This document shows, one piece after another, positions 31,752 to 41,248 of a stretch of 64,000 bases of DNA (positions are counted from its first letter, which is position 1; every line of letters starts with the position of its first letter). The notes under the pieces are model-generated. The model saw only the letters and a program-made list of their open reading frames with translations. It did not search any database and was not told the origin of the DNA. The position numbers and the translations under genes are program-made. This DNA comes from Prosthecobacter algae (GTDB taxonomy: Bacteria; Verrucomicrobiota; Verrucomicrobiia; Verrucomicrobiales; Verrucomicrobiaceae): the NCBI RefSeq assembly GCF_039542385.1, contig NZ_BAABIA010000001.1:310001-374000 (forward strand). Reading direction: 5' to 3'.

Positions 31752-32534
31752 TTACATCTTCATCGCCCGCAGCGCTGGCAGATCCACCATAATGTTCTGG
31801 CTGCGCATGAGAGTTTCCCCAACCAAAAGTGCGTCAGCGCCAGCTTCGGCCAGGCGGGCGGCGTCGGCGGGGGATTTTATGCCGCTTTCGGAGACGAGGA
31901 GGATGTCATCGGGAACTTCTTCGGCGAGGGCTTCGGTGGTGGCCATGTCCACGGTAAAGCTCTTGAGATTGCGGTTGTTGATGCCCAGGATGCGGACGTC
32001 CGTATCCAGCGCGCGTTCCAGTTCGGGCAGGTCGTGGACTTCCATCAGCACATCGAGCTGGAAGGTGTGGGCGATGTCCAGAAGCTTGACCAGATCGTCC
32101 TGCTTCAGTGCGGCGACGATCAAAAGGATGGCATCGGCACCGGCAACGACGGCTTCATAGATCTGTGCTTCATGGATGATGAAGTCTTTGCGCAAGCAGG
32201 GGATGTCCACTTGCTCACGAATCAGCGAAAGGTATTCCAGGCGACCCTGGAAGTATTTTTCATCGGTGAGGATGGAGAGGGCGGTGGCTCCGGCTTTCTC
32301 ATAACCACGGGCGATGGTGAGGGGATCAAAGTCCGCTGAAATGGTACCGACGGAGGGGGAGGCGCGCTTTACTTCAGCGATCATGCCCAGGCGCGTTGGG
32401 TCCAGGCGAAGGGCGTCTTCCAGAGAGCGGAAATCATCACGCAGGGTGGCTGCGGCGCGCAGCATGTCCATGCGAGGCAGCAGTTTCTCCACTTCGAGAC
32501 GTTTGTGCGCGATGATTTCGTCCAGCTTATTCAT
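31752..32534 (-). CDS. trpC: Indole-3-glycerol phosphate synthase
   Basis: About 260 residues from MNKLDEIIAHKRLEVEKLLP (32534); the frame upstream to 32879 is not TrpC-like and overlaps the divergent gene. TIM-barrel motifs: MIAEVKRASPSVGTI (catalytic Lys), LSILTDEKYFQG, CLRKDFIIHEAQIYEA, ILGINNRNLKSF and LLVSESGIKSP. It closes the indole ring in tryptophan synthesis. No other trp gene is near, so tryptophan genes are dispersed. The leader before ATG is a run of six C residues plus T, with no Shine-Dalgarno. Confidence 0.95.
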   Translation of the reverse strand: MNKLDEIIAHKRLEVEKLLPRMDMLRAAATLRDDFRSLEDALRLDPTRLGMIAEVKRASPSVGTISADFDPLTIARGYEKAGATALSILTDEKYFQGRLEYLSLIREQVDIPCLRKDFIIHEAQIYEAVVAGADAILLIVAALKQDDLVKLLDIAHTFQLDVLMEVHDLPELERALDTDVRILGINNRNLKSFTVDMATTEALAEEVPDDILLVSESGIKSPADAARLAEAGADALLVGETLMRSQNIMVDLPALRAMKM

Positions 32535-32673
32535 AGGGGGGCGGAAGATGGGGGCGATCTGGCGCGGTGCAAGTTGCACCTTGCACGGTATTTTTCTCAG
32601 TAAAAAGTTAGACAGAGGTGGCTCAGGGTTGCACCTCGCAGGCAGACATTTATTTTGAATCTCTGACTGCCTT

Positions 32674-33960
32674 ATGAAGATCGCCTCAAAACCTTTCCGT
32701 GTCGGCATCGTGGGTGCCGGTCCTGCTGGTGCCACGCTGGCTTGTTTGCTCGCCAAAGAAGGCGTGGACGCGGTGTTCTTCGATGACGGCAAGCGTCCCG
32801 ACATGGTGGTGGGAGAATCCCTGGTGCCGCGTCTGGTCAATGTCTTCCGCCGTCTGGGCATTGAGGATGAAGTGGCCAAGCTGGGTACCTACAAGCCGGG
32901 AGTGACTTGGATCTTTGATGAAAATGATGCGCTGGAGCTTTCCTTCACCGCCATGCGCGGGGTGCTGCCTACCTATGCCTACAATGTGCATCGTCGGCCA
33001 TTTGATGACCTGGTTCACCAGACCGCCCTGGATGCAGGAGCTCGATTTGTGCCGTGTGATGTGAAGCTGGAAGTCGGCCTAACCGAACGTGGCGAAAAGG
33101 TTCCGCGTCTCAGCGCCGCCACCCTGGCCCTGGTGCCTGACTGGAATGGCAAGCAGCCGGACCTGCTGGTGGATGCTAGCGGCCGGCGCCGTTTGTTTGC
33201 GAAGTTGCTGGGCATCAAAGCTGCGATTGGAGATCGCAAAGACGTCTCCCACTTTGCCCATTACGAAAATTGCACCATGCCAGTTCCGTCGGGTCAGACG
33301 GTGATCACGCGTCTGAAGCATGGCTGGTCCTGGCGCATCCCGCTCCTGCATGCCCTGAGCATCGGAGTGGTCTTCGATAAAGAGCATGCGAAGCAATACG
33401 GCAAGACACCGGAGGAGCAGCTCGAGGCGGTGATTGACCAGAACAAGCCGCTGGCCGACGCCTGCCCTAACCGCAAGCGTATCACGCCCGTGACCACCTA
33501 TGCGAATTATCAGCTCATCTCAGAACAGGGCCACGGAGATGGCTGGGTGACGGTGGGAGATTCCTTTGGTTTTGTGGATCCCATGCTGTCCCCAGGACTC
33601 TGCATGGCCATGACCTCGGCGGAGATGCTAGCAGATGCCATTTTGCAAAACCGCAAGGACGACTGGGACCGGGCCTTCAAGAATTACCTCGACTGGTTCC
33701 GTGACATGCTCAATGCCTGGCAGGAGTTGGTGGACATGTTTTATGGCGGGCAGATTTTTGCCCTTCAGCGCACGGGTACCAGGATGTCTCAGATGTTCCC
33801 GGGCAAGATCAGCATGGTCATGCAGCGGCACTTTGAGAAAAACATCTCCGGCATGGCTGGGGGTGGGCTGACGAATCATCCCTACAGCCGAAATCTGCTG
33901 CGGTTCATGACGCGCTTTGCCATTTATGGCGAGGAGCCAGCGGACTACGCCGTGGTGTGA
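32674..33960 (+). CDS. FAD-dependent oxidoreductase of the tryptophan-halogenase type
   Basis: A 428-residue protein. The FAD dinucleotide fold is VGIVGAGPAGATLACLLA (GxGxxG at 14-19), followed by VVGESLVPRL. The flavin-dependent halogenase marker WxWxIP is present as WSWRIP (218-223). GWVTVGDSFGFVDPMLSPGL is the second FAD motif with the conserved D-P. The usual halogenase Lys is not assured, and many relatives are ring-modifying oxidoreductases in aryl-polyene, carotenoid or polyketide routes. It is not in a visible biosynthetic cluster. It converges with the next gene and overlaps it by 16 bp. Confidence 0.8.
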   Translation: MKIASKPFRVGIVGAGPAGATLACLLAKEGVDAVFFDDGKRPDMVVGESLVPRLVNVFRRLGIEDEVAKLGTYKPGVTWIFDENDALELSFTAMRGVLPTYAYNVHRRPFDDLVHQTALDAGARFVPCDVKLEVGLTERGEKVPRLSAATLALVPDWNGKQPDLLVDASGRRRLFAKLLGIKAAIGDRKDVSHFAHYENCTMPVPSGQTVITRLKHGWSWRIPLLHALSIGVVFDKEHAKQYGKTPEEQLEAVIDQNKPLADACPNRKRITPVTTYANYQLISEQGHGDGWVTVGDSFGFVDPMLSPGLCMAMTSAEMLADAILQNRKDDWDRAFKNYLDWFRDMLNAWQELVDMFYGGQIFALQRTGTRMSQMFPGKISMVMQRHFEKNISGMAGGGLTNHPYSRNLLRFMTRFAIYGEEPADYAVV

Positions 33961-34889
33961 CGCCTGCGCCAAAAGGCCAGCCACAGGCCGCCGATGAGGC
34001 CCCACAGGCCCAAGGCGGCAAATCCTAGCAAGGAGGCCGCCAATGCATTGGCTTTGCCGATGCCTGCCTGCCCGCCCAGCCACTCCACCAGCAGCCCTTC
34101 ACGCACACCGAGACCACTCAGGGTGATGGGCAAGGAAGCAATGGCATCCACCACGGGCATCAGCCCCAGCAGGCTGGGCAGTGAAACATCCGTGCCCAGC
34201 GCGCGCGCTGCTGCCCAGTAAGCAGCATAGGCGCAGGCGGTGCCCAGGGCCGAGACTGCAAAGCCGGAGAATAACCAAGGATGCCGAAACGTGCCCGCAT
34301 AGATCGGAGCTGCTTTGGCCGAGAGCCAGCTCAGGCCGGGGATGCGACCAAAGACCCGCTGCAGCCAGGGTTCCATGATGACTCCCAGCCCGAGGAAGGA
34401 TAACCCCGTGAAGGCGAGCAAGGCGATGTCGGTGGTGGCCAGCACCCCTTCAGGCAACCCCGCCTGCCGCGAAAACAGGCCATAGAGCACCACCCCGCCA
34501 AAAAGCCCGCCGATGTGATCGAGGACCAGCGAGCCGACAATGGCTCCACGTCGTTCTGGGAAGGTGCGTGAAAGCAGCAGCAGCCTGATGCCGTCTGCCC
34601 CGATGGGGCCGAGGAAGTAAAGATTGAAAAAATCGGCAAACAGCGTCAGCCGCAGTAGTTCCCCATAGCGGGCCTTTACCCCATACACGCGCAGGAACCA
34701 CCACCACCGCCCCGCCCAGCCCAGGACGGAAAGCCCGCCGAGGAGGAATGCCAGAGAGAGCCATGCTGGGTCTATGGCCGACCAGGAGAGTTCCGCGGCC
34801 CCCTCCTGCCTCAGCTTTCGCAGCACCCACACCATCAGCCCCACGGCGAGGGCAGCACGGAGCAGGAGAAAGAGGTGGCGGGTGCGCAT
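33945..34889 (-). CDS. Lysylphosphatidylglycerol synthase-type transmembrane protein (UPF0104)
   Basis: A 314-residue protein with seven to eight hydrophobic helices. The segments GRWWWFLRVYGVKARYGELLRLTLFADFFNLYFLGPIGADGIRLLLL and PITLSGLGVREGLLVEWLG are hallmarks of the LPG_synthase_TM/UPF0104 family. The catalytic C-terminal domain of MprF is absent, so it is more likely a lipid or polyprenyl transporter/flippase-like protein. It overlaps the halogenase-like gene tail to tail by 16 bp. Confidence 0.8.
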   Translation of the reverse strand: MRTRHLFLLLRAALAVGLMVWVLRKLRQEGAAELSWSAIDPAWLSLAFLLGGLSVLGWAGRWWWFLRVYGVKARYGELLRLTLFADFFNLYFLGPIGADGIRLLLLSRTFPERRGAIVGSLVLDHIGGLFGGVVLYGLFSRQAGLPEGVLATTDIALLAFTGLSFLGLGVIMEPWLQRVFGRIPGLSWLSAKAAPIYAGTFRHPWLFSGFAVSALGTACAYAAYWAAARALGTDVSLPSLLGLMPVVDAIASLPITLSGLGVREGLLVEWLGGQAGIGKANALAASLLGFAALGLWGLIGGLWLAFWRRRHTTA

Positions 34890-35031
34890 GCGAAGTGCCG
34901 ACCTTAGTCAACCCGGCCTCAAAATCCAAACGGCAAGTGCCGAGAAGCATCTTTTGGCCCGCTTGACCTTTGACCTGCCCTCATCCCCGTGCATCTCTAC
35001 GGGCTTCCTTTTTTAGCCCTTTTCCCTGACC

Positions 35032-36354
35032 ATGTCCGTTCCTACCCCCCCACGCACCATTCACATCGGCCTCGCAGGACTGGGAAACGTGGGTGCCGGT
35101 GTCTTTAAAAACCTGATGCAAAATGGCGATCTCATCCGCCAGCGCACTGGGGCGGACATCCGGGTAAAGCGCGTGGTGGTAAGGGATCTTCAGCGCCCCC
35201 GAGATGTGGTGGTGCCGGAAGCCATGCTTTCCACCCAATGGCAGGACTTGATCGCCGATGAAGAGATCCAGGTAGTGGTCGAGCTCATCGGTGGCACCAC
35301 CACGGCTTATGATCTGGTGTGCGCAGCCCTGCGGGCCAAAAAGATCGTGGTCACGGGTAATAAGGCCCTGCTAGCCGAGCGCGGGCAGGAGCTGTTTGCG
35401 CTGGCGGAGCAATGTGGCGTGCCCATCTATTTTGAAGCGGCTGTCGCAGGCGGCATCCCGATCATTCAGGTGCTGCAAGAAGGGCTGGTGGGAAACCGCA
35501 TCCTGTCCATCCACGGCATCATCAATGGCACCTGCAACTACATCCTCACCCGCATGTCCCAGGCCAGTCTCAGCTACGAGGATGCCCTTCGCGAGGCCCA
35601 GGAAAAGGGCTATGCCGAGGCCGATCCCACACTGGATGTCAGCGGCTGGGATGCGGCGCACAAGGCCATTATCCTCGCCTCGCTGAGCTATGGTTTCTGG
35701 ATCCCGACTCCCTGCGTGCATGTGGAGGGCGTGGATAAAATTGACATCGTGGACTTCAAATTTGCCAAGCGCCTGGGTTACACCATCAAGCTGCTTTCCG
35801 TGATTCGTGCCGATGAGCAGGGGCTGGTGGAAGTGCGTACCCAGCCAACGCTGGTGCCGCTTTCTCACGTGCTGGCGAATGTCAGCGGCAGCTTCAATGC
35901 GGTGCTGGTGAATGGCGACATCGTGGGCGAAACGCTCTTTTATGGCCGTGGGGCCGGGCAGGACCCGACGAGCAGCAGCGTCATCAGCGACCTTTGTGAA
36001 GCCGCCGCCGTGCTGGTCTATGGCGCGCGCCACAGCGGGTTTGTCCCGCATGGTCTTTACGGGAAGAGCAAGCCGATCGAGGACACCGTTTCCCATTATT
36101 ACTTGCGCCTGACCGTGGACGATGTGCCCGGTGTGCTTGCCCAGGTATCCACCGTGCTGGGGCAGCGAAATATCGGCATCTCCTCCATGATCCAGCCGGA
36201 GGATCTGGAAGACACCAGTGGCAGCACCAGCCTGGTGCTGATGCTGCATGATGCGAGCCTGGGCGACATGCTGAAGGCTCTGGATGCCCTCTGCTCACTT
36301 GCCTGTGTGCGTGGCAAACCGAGCTGGATGCGCGTGGAGACCCTGCAGGGTTAA
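35032..36354 (+). CDS. hom: Homoserine dehydrogenase
   Basis: A 440-residue protein. Rossmann motif IGLAGLGNVGAGVFKN, then GNKALLAERGQELFALA, FEAAVAGGIPIIQVLQEGLVGNRI, HGIINGTCNYILTRM and GYAEADPTLDVSGWDAAHKAIILA, all diagnostic of homoserine dehydrogenase. The C-terminal 90 residues form an ACT domain (YYLRLTVDDVPGVLAQVSTVLGQRNIGI), which usually confers threonine feedback. It reduces aspartate semialdehyde to homoserine for threonine and methionine. The leader is ccctgacc before ATG. Confidence 0.95.
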   Translation: MSVPTPPRTIHIGLAGLGNVGAGVFKNLMQNGDLIRQRTGADIRVKRVVVRDLQRPRDVVVPEAMLSTQWQDLIADEEIQVVVELIGGTTTAYDLVCAALRAKKIVVTGNKALLAERGQELFALAEQCGVPIYFEAAVAGGIPIIQVLQEGLVGNRILSIHGIINGTCNYILTRMSQASLSYEDALREAQEKGYAEADPTLDVSGWDAAHKAIILASLSYGFWIPTPCVHVEGVDKIDIVDFKFAKRLGYTIKLLSVIRADEQGLVEVRTQPTLVPLSHVLANVSGSFNAVLVNGDIVGETLFYGRGAGQDPTSSSVISDLCEAAAVLVYGARHSGFVPHGLYGKSKPIEDTVSHYYLRLTVDDVPGVLAQVSTVLGQRNIGISSMIQPEDLEDTSGSTSLVLMLHDASLGDMLKALDALCSLACVRGKPSWMRVETLQG

Positions 36355-36365
36355 TTAATCCGCCC

Positions 36366-36683
36366 CTACTTCAGCTTGGTCCACACAATGTCGCTGAAGA
36401 GGTCGCCATTGCGGTCCACCTGCACTTGGGCCACCCAGGGGTCAAAGCCCAGCATCATCGCACGTGAGCATACGCTATCGTGGTCCGTATGGGTGAGGGG
36501 CGGGGCAGGCTTGGGCTCCAGGCTGGCATTGATGTGCACCAGTATGTTGATTTCAGAACTTCGGGCCTCCAGGTCCTTGGTTCCATGCCGCTGCGTGCTG
36601 TGGTAGCAGCGGTATCCGTTCTCGATCAGCCATTTCTCCACATGGCGTTCCCCGTATTCGGCGATGTCTGTCGGTGTCAGCAT
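36366..36683 (-). CDS. Small hypothetical protein
   Basis: A 105-residue protein. The order EYGERHVEKWLIENGYRCYHS, GTKDLEARSSEINILVHI and PWVAQVQVDRNGDL faintly recalls the alpha-beta order of small nuclease-like (PD-(D/E)XK) folds, but the usual metal-binding Asp-Glu-x-Lys cluster is not clear. It converges with hom, 11 bp between stops, and lies next to an AT-rich stretch. Not recognised with confidence. Confidence 0.5.
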   Translation of the reverse strand: MLTPTDIAEYGERHVEKWLIENGYRCYHSTQRHGTKDLEARSSEINILVHINASLEPKPAPPLTHTDHDSVCSRAMMLGFDPWVAQVQVDRNGDLFSDIVWTKLK

Positions 36684-36990
36684 GGCGCATGGTGGGTTGA
36701 GTTTTTCAATCCCTCGACCTTACGGTCTTTTTTTGGAACTGAATTATCCCAGGTTTTACCATGAGGCGATTTGCAATACAATGCTCAGCTTTCAGGCATC
36801 TCGCAAAAAAAAATCAGGGCAAACCACTCGGTCCGCCCTGATTAATTTCGAAGGTTACCAACAGCCAGAAGACAACCCACTATCTGAAATATGAGACTGA
36901 AAACCGCGCTGCGTTCTTCAATCTGATAGGATTATGCCACATCTGACAGTCAAAGAGTCAGGGGAGGGTAAGAGGGTTGTAAAAAATATG
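36684..36990. other. AT-rich intergenic stretch
   Basis: 307 bp without a credible gene. It is clearly more AT-rich than its surroundings. It contains one minus-strand terminator (separate entry); the remainder holds no start codon leading to a plausible product. Confidence 0.6.
36804..36843 (-). terminator. Rho-independent terminator, minus strand
   Basis: 9-bp stem (36812-36820 with 36835-36843), 14-nt loop, followed on the minus strand by eight or nine T residues (A run 36804-36812 on the plus strand). It would end the DUF1080 transcript, 148 bp after its stop. Confidence 0.8.
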
Positions 36991-37767
36991 TCACTTTTGT
37001 TTTTTTGGGGCCTTGGGCTTCAGCAATTGCTCCAGCCGTTTGTTTTCCAGTTCCAGAGCCTCCGCTGACATGGGCTGGGGCTTGAACTCGGGGGAGGGGA
37101 CCAGTCTTTCCTCGGCAGGGATGGGGCGTAGGCGCAGGCTGCGAAACCAGACTGGCTGGCCGTGGTCCTGCAGACGCAGGTGGGCACCGCGTTTCGTCAG
37201 GTCTCCACCGCGAATGCGCAAGACCTCCAGCTCACGGGACCAGCGTGGATCTGTGTAGTCGAAGTCAATCACGGCTTCCCCATTGAGCCAGTGTTGGATG
37301 ACGGTGCCTTTGCAGACGATGCGGCCTTCGTTCCAGACATCGTGGGGACGGGCGTTGTTTTTGCTGGGGGCCATGCAGAAAAACAGGGAGGCGGCAGCCT
37401 GGCGGGGGATTTTGCCGTAATGGCTGTTCACGTTGTCCAGCACCTGGTACTCATATTGGCCGGGGCGGTAGTAAACGCCGCTGTTGCAGCCTTTGCTGGC
37501 CTTCCATTCAAAGCGCAGCTCGAAGTCATCCGGCACCTTTTCCACGGTCCAGGTGATGTCACCCCCGCGTGTGGGGCAGGCGAGCGCCCCGTCTTCGATC
37601 ACCCAGTTGCCTGCGTGCTCCCAGCCCTGGAGGTCACGGCCATTGAACAGCAGGCGGAAGCCCTGTTCTTTTTCGGTGTCGGAAAGTTGGTTAGGCTCGG
37701 TCGCGCTGAGCGACAGACAGCACAGGGTGGCGAGAACGAAGAGACATTTTAAAAACGGCATCCTCAC
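36991..37767 (-). CDS. Exported 3-keto-disaccharide hydrolase (DUF1080)
   Basis: A 258-residue protein with a signal peptide (CLFVLATLCCLSLSATE). DUF1080 motifs are FRLLFNGRDLQGWEHAG, DFELRFEWKASKGCNSGVYYRPGQYEYQVLDN, and WNEGRIVCKGTVIQHWLNGEAV. Members form a concanavalin-like beta sandwich, and some hydrolyse 3-keto-glycosides made by Gfo/Idh/MocA-type oxidoreductases. A Tat-exported oxidoreductase of that family lies at 10-11.5 kb. The C-terminal 35 residues are Lys/Glu-rich. It precedes the L,D-transpeptidase gene in reading direction (42 bp between). Confidence 0.88.
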   Translation of the reverse strand: MRMPFLKCLFVLATLCCLSLSATEPNQLSDTEKEQGFRLLFNGRDLQGWEHAGNWVIEDGALACPTRGGDITWTVEKVPDDFELRFEWKASKGCNSGVYYRPGQYEYQVLDNVNSHYGKIPRQAAASLFFCMAPSKNNARPHDVWNEGRIVCKGTVIQHWLNGEAVIDFDYTDPRWSRELEVLRIRGGDLTKRGAHLRLQDHGQPVWFRSLRLRPIPAEERLVPSPEFKPQPMSAEALELENKRLEQLLKPKAPKKQK

Positions 37768-37809
37768 TCAGACGGAGGATGCCACCTGGGCCTATCGGCG
37801 AATGCGGTC

Positions 37810-38472
37810 TCAGGGGACGATCTGCACCGGAGTTCCCAGGGAAGACTCGCGGTAAAAGATCTCGGCCATTTTCGTGGGTAGGCGGATGCAGCCGTGGGAG
37901 GCCGGATAGCCTGGCAGGTAACCTTCGTGCATGCCGATGGCCCCCGTGATGCGCATGAAGTAGCGCATGTTGGCTCCGTCAAACTTGGCTCCCTTGGGCC
38001 GGGCATCCTTGCGAATGTCCACCTCTTTTTTGACGATGACGCCAGCGGAGTCTACGTAGTCCCCGTAGAGGTTGGATTTGTGATCCAGGTCCTTTTGGAT
38101 GATGCTGAATTTCCCAGGACGGGTAGCGTGGCTTTCACGGCCGGAAGAGATGGGGGACATGCCGACGACGACGCCATCCTTCATGAAATAGACCTTTTGC
38201 TCACCGAGGCTGATCTTCATGCTGGGTTTTCCCACTACCCCATCGCCACGCCAGTAGGAGCCATCATCCACCGGCTTGCCCTCTTTTTTGGCCTTCTTCA
38301 GCTTTTTCAGCCGAGCTTCTTCCTGGGGCTCCAGCCGGATGCGCTGCACATAGTAACCTCCACCAGGGGCTGGGCGGCGGATTTCGCGATAGTTAGGGCT
38401 GGAGCAGCTCATGCTCTGAAAGAGCACCGTCAGGGTCAGCAGGGCGAAAGACAGTCGGCGGAGAGCATTCAT
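37810..38472 (-). CDS. L,D-transpeptidase lipoprotein (YkuD)
   Basis: About 220 residues from MNALRRLSFALL (38472). Lipobox FQSMSCSS (Cys23). The YkuD domain has an early KISLGEQKVYFMKDG, then MRYFMRITGAIGMHEG and the catalytic SHGCIRLP (His193, Cys195). It would make 3-3 cross-links or attach proteins to peptidoglycan. A Lys-rich segment at about 75-90 (LKKLKKAKKEGKP) precedes the domain. It is probably in the outer or inner membrane facing the periplasm. The upstream TatD gene ends 74 bp before. Confidence 0.9.
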   Translation of the reverse strand: MNALRRLSFALLTLTVLFQSMSCSSPNYREIRRPAPGGGYYVQRIRLEPQEEARLKKLKKAKKEGKPVDDGSYWRGDGVVGKPSMKISLGEQKVYFMKDGVVVGMSPISSGRESHATRPGKFSIIQKDLDHKSNLYGDYVDSAGVIVKKEVDIRKDARPKGAKFDGANMRYFMRITGAIGMHEGYLPGYPASHGCIRLPTKMAEIFYRESSLGTPVQIVP

Positions 38473-38546
38473 AGTGGGAGTGGGAGAGGAGTGCGCGCTT
38501 ATGGAGCACATTTGAGGCCGCTTTTCCATCACAAGCTGAGGGGGGC

Positions 38547-39338
38547 TCAGGCGAAACCTTTAAAAAAGCTCTGGCCGGTCCGGGTGGTCTCATCGGCGAC
38601 TTCCTCCACGGGCTGCCCCCGCATGGCTGCCACGGCCCGTGCGGTATCTGCCACGTAGGCGGGCTCACAGCGCTGGCCACGGTGGGGTACCGGGGCCAGG
38701 TAGGGCGCATCCGTCTCCAGCATGTAATGGCCTGCGGGCACCTGGCGCACGGTATCACCCGCAGGGCCGGGATTTTTGAAGGTGACGATGCCGGTGAAGG
38801 AAAGGAGATGCCCGGCCTCCAGCAGCGGCTGGGCCTGCTCCAGCGTGCCAGTGTAGCAGTGGAAGACTCCGCGCAGGCGGTCGCTGTATGGCAGGACAAT
38901 GGCGGTGAGGTCCTCCCAGCTTTCGCGGTTGTGCAGCACTACGTTCAGCTCCAGCTCGGCGGCGAGTTCCAGTTGCAGGTGCAGGCAGCGGGCTTGGTGG
39001 AGTTTCCATGCCGCGAGGTCGAAACCCTCGGGCGGTGCATGGAAGTAGTCCAGACCGATCTCGCCAATGGCGGCCACCTTGGGATGCCGGGCGAGAGCGC
39101 GCAGTTCATGGATCCAGTCTTCGCCTGAAACGGTGTCCACATCGCAGGGGTGGATGCCCACGGCCACGCGCACATCCGGCTCTTTTTCCGCCAGGGCCAG
39201 CAGCTTGCGGGCATTGGGCAGATCCGTGGCCGGGGCCAGCATCCGTGTGACACCCGCGGAGCGGGCACGGTCCAGAATCGCAGGCAGATCTGCATCAAAC
39301 TTGGCGCTGCCGAGATGCGTGTGAGTATCGAAAAACAT
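38547..39338 (-). CDS. TatD-family metal-dependent hydrolase
   Basis: A 263-residue protein. The two-histidine motif is FFDTHTHLG, then VAVGIHPCDV, IGEIGLDYFH (metal Glu), LVLHNRESW-like LNVVLHNRESW, FHCYTGTLEQA and LETDAPYLAP (metal Asp). TatD proteins are 3'-5' DNA/RNA exonucleases or deacylases; the specific substrate is not known for this type. It stands 139 bp from the divergent sulfatase. Confidence 0.92.
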   Translation of the reverse strand: MFFDTHTHLGSAKFDADLPAILDRARSAGVTRMLAPATDLPNARKLLALAEKEPDVRVAVGIHPCDVDTVSGEDWIHELRALARHPKVAAIGEIGLDYFHAPPEGFDLAAWKLHQARCLHLQLELAAELELNVVLHNRESWEDLTAIVLPYSDRLRGVFHCYTGTLEQAQPLLEAGHLLSFTGIVTFKNPGPAGDTVRQVPAGHYMLETDAPYLAPVPHRGQRCEPAYVADTARAVAAMRGQPVEEVADETTRTGQSFFKGFA

Positions 39339-39477
39339 GGATTCCGATAGAGGGTGATTTGGCGGAGTTCAAGGACGAGGGGAATGTCGTCAGGGGCTTG
39401 GGGGAAGCCCCTCAAACTAGCCAACACTTTGCAATCGCTAGCAAGAGAGCTGGAGTCTCTTCGTTGAGAATGGCTTC

Positions 39478-41115
39478 ATGCGCGTTCTTCTTTCTGTCCT
39501 CCTCACCTCCCTCGGCCTGCTCACCGCCCCGGCAGCCGAAAAGCCGAATGTCATTTTCATTCTCGCAGATGATCTGGGCTACTCAGACCTCGGCTGTTAT
39601 GGGGGCGACATTGCCACGCCGAATCTGGACTCCCTGGCAAAGAACGGCCTGCAGTTTACCCAGTTCTACAACACCGCCCGCTGCTGGCCCACCCGTGGGG
39701 CGCTGATGAGCGGTTATTATGCGCAGCAGATTCATCGGGATGAGCTGCCAGGGCTGGGCGGTGGTGGGCGCGGGGTGCGGCCTACCTGGGCGCGGCTGCT
39801 GCCAGACTTCCTGAAGCCAGCGGGCTATCGCAGCTATCACAGCGGCAAATGGCACATTGACGGCCTCGTCCTTGAGGCCGGCTTTGACCGTTCCCTGGAC
39901 ATGAAAAACCAGGGCAACTTTTTCAGCTCGGCGGGCAATGCGATTGATGACCAGCCCGTCACTGTGCCAGCGGATGAAAAAGGCTACTACGCCACTGTGG
40001 CTACGGCAGATCATGCCATCAGTTGCCTGAAGGAGCACGCCTCTAAACACGCAGACAAACCTTTTTTCCATTACATCCCCTTCATCGCCCCGCACTTTCC
40101 TTTGCATGCACTTCCCGAGGACATCGCGATTTATCGGGACAAGTATCTGAAAGGCTGGGAAGCCATGCGGGAGGCCCGTTACCAGAAGCAAAAGACCCTG
40201 GGCATCGTCAACACAGAGCTATCGGCTTTGGAAAAAGAGGTCGGGCCGCCCTATGACTTCCCCGATGCCTTTAAAACGCTCGGCTCAGGCGAGATCAACC
40301 GCCCGCTGCCGTGGGATGCCCTGACGGATGAGCAGCGCCGTTTTCAGGCCACCAAAATGGCTATTCATGCCGCTATGGTGGACCGCATGGACCGTGAGAT
40401 CGGCCGCATTCTCCAGCAGCTTAAAGACATGGGGAAGTATGAAAACACCATCATTTTCTTTGCCTCAGACAATGGGGCCAGTGCCGAGATCATGGTGCGA
40501 AATGGCGGGCATGATCCCAAGGCCGAGCCCGGAAGTGCGGCCACTTACCTTTGCCTGGGGCCTGGCTTTTCCAGTGCCTGCAATACCCCCTTTCGCCGCC
40601 ACAAGACCTGGGTGCATGAAGGCGGCATCAGCACCCCTTTGATTGCGCATTGGCCCCAAGGCATCCCGGCGCGGGGTGAACTGCGCACGTCCCCAGCCCA
40701 CGTGGTGGACATCGTGCCGACCATCCTGGAAATCACCGGGGTGGAAAAACCAAAAGCGTGGCAGGGGGAAACCATCCCTGAAGCACCCGGAAAGAGCCTG
40801 GTGCCTGCCTTTGCCAAAGATGCGGCCATTGCCCGCGAATCCCTCTGGTGGCTGCATGAAGGCAACCGCGCTGTGCGGGTGGGGGACTGGAAGCTGGTGG
40901 CGGCGAAAGGCGATGCCTGGGAGCTTTACGACTTGAAGACAGACCGTGCGGAGGCGCATAACCTCGCTGGTCAAATGCCGGAAAAGGTGAAGGAATTGGA
41001 AGCCGTGTGGCAAAAGCAGACCGATGCATTTTCCGCCCTGGCGAAAAAGACCGTTCATCTCCAGCCCAAACCTCAGGCGAAAGGCAAAGGAAAGGGTAAA
41101 GGCAAGAAGAAGTGA
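39478..41115 (+). CDS. Exported arylsulfatase-type sulfatase
   Basis: A 545-residue protein with signal peptide (1-20). NVIFILADDLGYSDLGCYG binds calcium (Asp31, Asp32), and the formylglycine site is CWPTRG (Cys69), of the CxPxR class, needing a separate formylglycine-generating enzyme or anSME. Later motifs: HSGKWHIDG, IIFFASDNGA and PLIAHWPQGIP. The C-terminal KGKGKGKGKKK tail is unusual. Enzymes like this desulfate polysaccharides. It is alone after the TatD gene, which reads away. Confidence 0.92.
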   Translation: MRVLLSVLLTSLGLLTAPAAEKPNVIFILADDLGYSDLGCYGGDIATPNLDSLAKNGLQFTQFYNTARCWPTRGALMSGYYAQQIHRDELPGLGGGGRGVRPTWARLLPDFLKPAGYRSYHSGKWHIDGLVLEAGFDRSLDMKNQGNFFSSAGNAIDDQPVTVPADEKGYYATVATADHAISCLKEHASKHADKPFFHYIPFIAPHFPLHALPEDIAIYRDKYLKGWEAMREARYQKQKTLGIVNTELSALEKEVGPPYDFPDAFKTLGSGEINRPLPWDALTDEQRRFQATKMAIHAAMVDRMDREIGRILQQLKDMGKYENTIIFFASDNGASAEIMVRNGGHDPKAEPGSAATYLCLGPGFSSACNTPFRRHKTWVHEGGISTPLIAHWPQGIPARGELRTSPAHVVDIVPTILEITGVEKPKAWQGETIPEAPGKSLVPAFAKDAAIARESLWWLHEGNRAVRVGDWKLVAAKGDAWELYDLKTDRAEAHNLAGQMPEKVKELEAVWQKQTDAFSALAKKTVHLQPKPQAKGKGKGKGKKK

Positions 41116-41248
41116 GGGGGAGGCAGTCAGTGATCAGGCCTCGTTCTCTGACTAACCGTTCAGGGAACTTGTCCACGCACGCCACCGCCCACCGAAGAAT
41201 CTTGCCAATGCGGCGGCCTTTTTGTATTACGCGGGTTCAACAACCTGT